From Bacillota bacterium (lineage in GTDB: Bacteria; Bacillota; Clostridia; Acetivibrionales; DTU013): 64,000 nucleotides of DNA. Made by a program: the position numbers and the translations under genes. Within the stretch, counting starts at the first letter, position 1. Each line of letters starts with the position of its first letter. Shown piece by piece: positions 61,485 to 64,000 of this stretch. The notes under the pieces were generated by a model. That model saw nothing but the letters and a program-made list of their open reading frames with translations, was not told where the DNA came from and searched no databases. Where the stretch lies: positions 20,746-84,745 of the forward strand of contig JAFABI010000084.1 of NCBI GenBank assembly GCA_023426125.1, written 5' to 3'.

Positions 61485-62339
61485 TTGAAGGAGAAGATAC
61501 TTTACATTACCGATCTGGATGGTACATTGCTCAACAACTCCAAGGAAGTAAGCGATTTTGCAAAAACAACTTTGAATGCCCTGATTGCAAATGGAGTGAA
61601 TTTTTCCATTGCTTCTGCCAGGACTGCTGCTTCCGCCACAAAGATTTTATCCGGCTTGAATATTAATATACCGGTAGTCTTGATGAATGGAGTGATTATC
61701 TACGACATCCAGCGGAATAACTATATTAAAACGGAATACATTCCGGTCAACGCGGTGGAGGCAGTCTTGAATACGTTGGAGCAAAGCGGGATAACAGGAT
61801 TTATGTATGCCGTAAGAAACGACAACCTTGTAACCTACTATGAAAACCTGGACTCTCCGGCGATGAAGGATTTTTACGATGAAAGGGTCAGGAAATATTA
61901 TAAATCCTTTGCGCAGGTAGACAAATTTTCGCAGCAGGTGATTGAGAATGAAATTGTTTATTTTACCCTGGTTGATGAATACGAGAGATTGTCGGCAGTC
62001 TTGAAAAGTCTGGAAACGTATAAGGATATCAATGCTGTCCTGTACAGGGATATTTATGCGGAAAAGCTCTGGTACCTTGAGATCCACAGCAAATCGGCGT
62101 CCAAGCGGAATGCCGTAAATTTTTTAAGGGAATACGGCAAATTCTCCAGAGTAGTGGGTTTCGGCGATAATCTTAATGACATTCCTCTCTTCATGGCATC
62201 TGACGAGTGTTATGCCGTATCAAATGCGGTCAGGGAATTGAAGGAAATCGCAACGGGAGTCATAGGCGATAACAACGGCGATGCTGTGGCAAAGTTTGTT
62301 TATGACCGGGAGGCCGGGAGAGGCGGATCAACTCTTTAA
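61485..62339 (+). CDS. HAD-superfamily phosphatase, Cof/YidA type
   Basis: 284 residues. Motif I is ITDLDGTLLN (Asp nucleophile), motif II is FSIASARTAAS, and motifs III/IV are KRNAVNFL and VVGFGDNLNDIPLFMASD. The long cap domain between about 85 and 200 marks the Cof subfamily, which dephosphorylates sugar phosphates or flavin and PLP precursors. The start is TTG 61485, eight bases after AGGAG. It follows corA by 42 bases and may be co-transcribed. Confidence 0.9.
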   Translation: MKEKILYITDLDGTLLNNSKEVSDFAKTTLNALIANGVNFSIASARTAASATKILSGLNINIPVVLMNGVIIYDIQRNNYIKTEYIPVNAVEAVLNTLEQSGITGFMYAVRNDNLVTYYENLDSPAMKDFYDERVRKYYKSFAQVDKFSQQVIENEIVYFTLVDEYERLSAVLKSLETYKDINAVLYRDIYAEKLWYLEIHSKSASKRNAVNFLREYGKFSRVVGFGDNLNDIPLFMASDECYAVSNAVRELKEIATGVIGDNNGDAVAKFVYDREAGRGGSTL

Positions 62340-62411
62340 AAATAAGCGTGCCGATGACTTCCGCAAGGATAGACTGAAAAATTATGCCAGGCTTCCGTGC
62401 AATCATTTGAC

Positions 62412-62439
62412 TTGACACCCGGACAGTTCGTGGTATAAT
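62412..62439 (+). promoter_or_regulatory. sigma-A promoter of smpB
   Basis: TTGACA (62412-62417), 16 bases, TATAAT (62434-62439): both boxes match the consensus exactly. Confidence 0.85.
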
Positions 62440-62472
62440 GATTAAGGAACTTAAGTTTGAGACTTGCGGAAG

Positions 62473-62499
62473 AACCCTTGCAAAAGGGTTATTTTTGTC
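62473..62499 (+). promoter_or_regulatory. terminator-like hairpin in the smpB leader
   Basis: AACCCTT pairs with AAGGGTT around a short loop and is followed by ATTTTT. It lies between promoter and gene, so it could attenuate smpB, but the stem is only seven pairs. Confidence 0.4.
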
Positions 62500-62532
62500 G
62501 GTAAACGCGGTAGGTCCCGGAAGGTAAGTGGA

Positions 62533-63000
62533 ATGGCGAAAGAGGATGTTAAGATTGTTGCGCAGAATAAAAAGGCCAGGCACGATTATTTTATCGAGCA
62601 GGCAATTGAAGCGGGAATTGTCCTGTCAGGCACGGAAGTGAAATCCATACGCCAGGGCAAGGTAAACCTGAAAGACAGCTATGCCATGATTACCGGCGGT
62701 GAAGTGCTGCTGAACGGAATGCATATAAGTCCGTACGAGCAGGGGAATATATTCAACAAGGATCCCATGAGGGACCGGAAGCTTCTCCTGCACAAAGAGG
62801 AAATAAACAGGCTCATAGGGTATACTCAGCAGAAGGGCATGTCGCTGGTACCGCTGCAGTTATACTTCAAGCGCGGCAAGGTAAAGCTGGAGCTTGGAAT
62901 CGCCAGGGGCAAGAAGCTGTACGACAAGCGCGAGGACATTGCCGAAAGGGATGCGAAGCGGGAAATAGACCGCAGGCTTAAGGAGAGCATAAGGCAGTAG
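62533..63000 (+). CDS. smpB: SsrA-binding protein SmpB
   Basis: 155 residues, the usual size. Marks are KIVAQNKKARHDYFIEQAIEAGIVLSGTEVKSIRQGKVNLKDSYA, KDPMRDRKLLLHKEEI, PLQLYFKRGKVKLELGIARGKKLYDKREDIAERD and the basic C-terminal tail. It delivers alanyl-tmRNA to stalled ribosomes for trans-translation. ATG 62533 has GGAAGG upstream. Its partner RNA follows 21 bases later. Confidence 0.97.
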   Translation: MAKEDVKIVAQNKKARHDYFIEQAIEAGIVLSGTEVKSIRQGKVNLKDSYAMITGGEVLLNGMHISPYEQGNIFNKDPMRDRKLLLHKEEINRLIGYTQQKGMSLVPLQLYFKRGKVKLELGIARGKKLYDKREDIAERDAKREIDRRLKESIRQ

Positions 63001-63021
63001 GAACATTGATAAATTTAATAT

Positions 63022-63419
63022 GGGGGCGTATTGGTTTCGACGGGATTGTTGGAACCAGGGTAGCGGGTAGAGGATTCTCGTTGGCCTCTTAAAAAACGGG
63101 AAACTAAAAATAAACGCTAAGAATAACAATTCTTATCAACCAGCTCTGTTAGCAGCTTAATAACCTGCTACAGCCGTCGGTCCGGGGTTCCTGCACCCCG
63201 GGTAGCCGGCGTCATCAAGTCAGGCCTTCGGCGTGGGAAGGTTAAACGTTGAAACTGTTGCGGTGGTAGCCTTGAACCGTAAAAGTGATTAAAGGATACT
63301 GAAAGTGAAAGCCTGCCTGTGGGCGAGCACCGTAGGGAATGTAAAAATACAGGATACACCCGTAGAAGCGCTGGAGGATATGGTTTCGGACAGGGGTTCG
63401 ACTCCCCTCGCCTCCACCA
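63022..63419 (+). ncRNA. ssrA: transfer-messenger RNA (tmRNA)
   Basis: Begins GGGGGCGTATTGGTTTCGACGGG and ends GGTTCGACTCCCCTCGCCTCCACCA, the two halves of the tRNA-like domain, with the CCA encoded. The 5' and 3' acceptor arms pair (GGGGGCG with CGCCTCC, one G-U). The message-like part, after AAATAAAC, reads GCT AAG AAT ... GCA GCT TAA, giving the tag AKNNNSYQPALLAA. Pseudoknot regions follow. Confidence 0.97.
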
Positions 63420-63423
63420 TGTT

Positions 63424-63472
63424 AAAAGCTACATTTTCTTGTCGAAATAGATAAAGAAATGTAGCTTTTTTA
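63424..63472 (+). terminator. terminator after tmRNA
   Basis: AAAAGCTACATTT pairs with AAATGTAGCTTTT across a 20-base loop and is followed by T residues. Confidence 0.75.
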
Positions 63473-63666
63473 TAATTATAAAAGTACAGCGACGACATGA
63501 TGGTTATTTAACTATCATGTTTTTTGTTTCTTAAAAGTTAAAAGAAGCGAAGGATAATCCTCTCAATCTAATAAAACAATTATCTCCTATAAAACAATAG
63601 GAGTAAAAAAGTAGGTTTATAGGTTTCCCTATTAAATAACCTAAATAATTATACAGGAGCTTAAGT

Positions 63667-64000
63667 ATGAGTACCATTGTCATTGAGATACCGCCTATAA
63701 AAAAAGAAATTTTACGTGTTGCCGCCTATTGTCGCGTCAGTACAGTATACGATGAACAGCAGAGTAGTCTAAATACACAAATTCAATATTATACAGATTA
63801 TATTAAAAGTCATGATGATTGGACACTTGCAGGCATTTATTATGAACAAGCCTCTGGCACACGCTTTGACAACAGAGATGAATTCAATCGTATGATGAAA
63901 GATTGCCGAGCCGGAAAAATTGATCGCATTATTACAAAGTCTGTCAGCCGTTTTGGACGTAACACGCTTCCCTTTTTAATGGGATTTAATGAACTTATTA
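63667..64000 (+). CDS. large serine recombinase, N-terminal part (truncated by window end)
   Basis: The first 111 residues are visible. The resolvase/invertase catalytic domain shows RVAAYCRVSTVYDEQQSSLNTQ (nucleophile Ser in RVST), YYEQASGTRFDNRDEFNRMMKDCRAGKIDRIITKSVSRFGRN with the catalytic Arg residues. AGGAG precedes the ATG. Codon use and base composition are far more AT-rich than in the rest of the window. It probably integrates or excises a mobile element that continues beyond the window. Confidence 0.92.
   Translation, partial: MSTIVIEIPPIKKEILRVAAYCRVSTVYDEQQSSLNTQIQYYTDYIKSHDDWTLAGIYYEQASGTRFDNRDEFNRMMKDCRAGKIDRIITKSVSRFGRNTLPFLMGFNELI

Overview
The window looks like a chromosomal segment of a strictly anaerobic clostridium (Bacillota, Clostridia). 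The indications are a modular [FeFe]-hydrogenase, a hybrid-cluster protein (Hcp), a T-box leader, an S-layer-homology protein, a GTP-type PEP carboxykinase, and an adjacent malate-dehydrogenase-like/malic-enzyme pair as in the 'malate shunt' of cellulolytic clostridia. A cellulose-binding-type domain on a surface protein fits the same picture. Shine-Dalgarno sites are strong (GGAGG type), and GTG/TTG starts occur. No species can be named from sequence alone.

Layout. 1-4441: end of a two-component system followed by a MacB/FtsX-type ABC transporter. 4633-6786: two glycosyltransferases on the minus strand. 7325-12279 (minus): a SipW/TasA-like secretion and matrix cluster. It holds two TasA/camelysin-like proteins (one carrying a CBM2-like domain), a small secreted protein and a SipW signal peptidase, followed by a degenerate ABC ATPase and an ABC-2 permease fused to a signal-peptidase fold that has lost its catalytic residues. 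This is the most unusual locus in the window. 12405-13612: a RAYT (REP-associated Y1 transposase) element whose GGGGACRGTTCT ends recur through the window. 13700-16570: a T-box leader with a leucine (CTC) specifier in front of a fused TIM-barrel isomerase/acyl-CoA ligase. 16890-25725: hemerythrin/PAS sensor, metalloprotease, hcp with a divergent Crp/Fnr regulator, SLH protein, drug-efflux MFS. 25863-29291 (minus): a 1142-residue ferredoxin-GltD-[FeFe]-hydrogenase fusion. 29608-36784: chemoreceptor-like protein, lipoprotein, ECF sigma/anti-sigma with a secreted protein, GH3 hexosaminidase, and small genes. 36785-40267: pseudogene, DUF1540 gene, repeats, and the malate shunt pair. 40444-42314 (minus): hflKC. 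42753-45250: carboxy(nor)spermidine polyamine operon. 45678-52632: alpha-2-macroglobulin-like protein, MEMO-like protein, beta-helix lipoprotein. 52808-54598: PEP carboxykinase. 54804-62339: half-ferritin, Amj lipid II flippase, FMN-binding protein, flavodoxin, DUF998, a PadR/glycosyltransferase pair with a clear operator, CorA and a HAD phosphatase. 62533-63419: smpB and tmRNA. From about 63430 the sequence turns AT-rich and a serine recombinase begins, so an integrated element probably starts at the tmRNA 3' end.

How the parts fit. PEP carboxykinase, the MDH-like enzyme and malic enzyme could together convert PEP to pyruvate through oxaloacetate and malate. The hydrogenase fusion would dispose of electrons. 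The SipW cluster would export and process surface fibre proteins. Intergenic regions are crowded with short inverted-repeat elements from at least five families, which explains most of the non-coding sequence.
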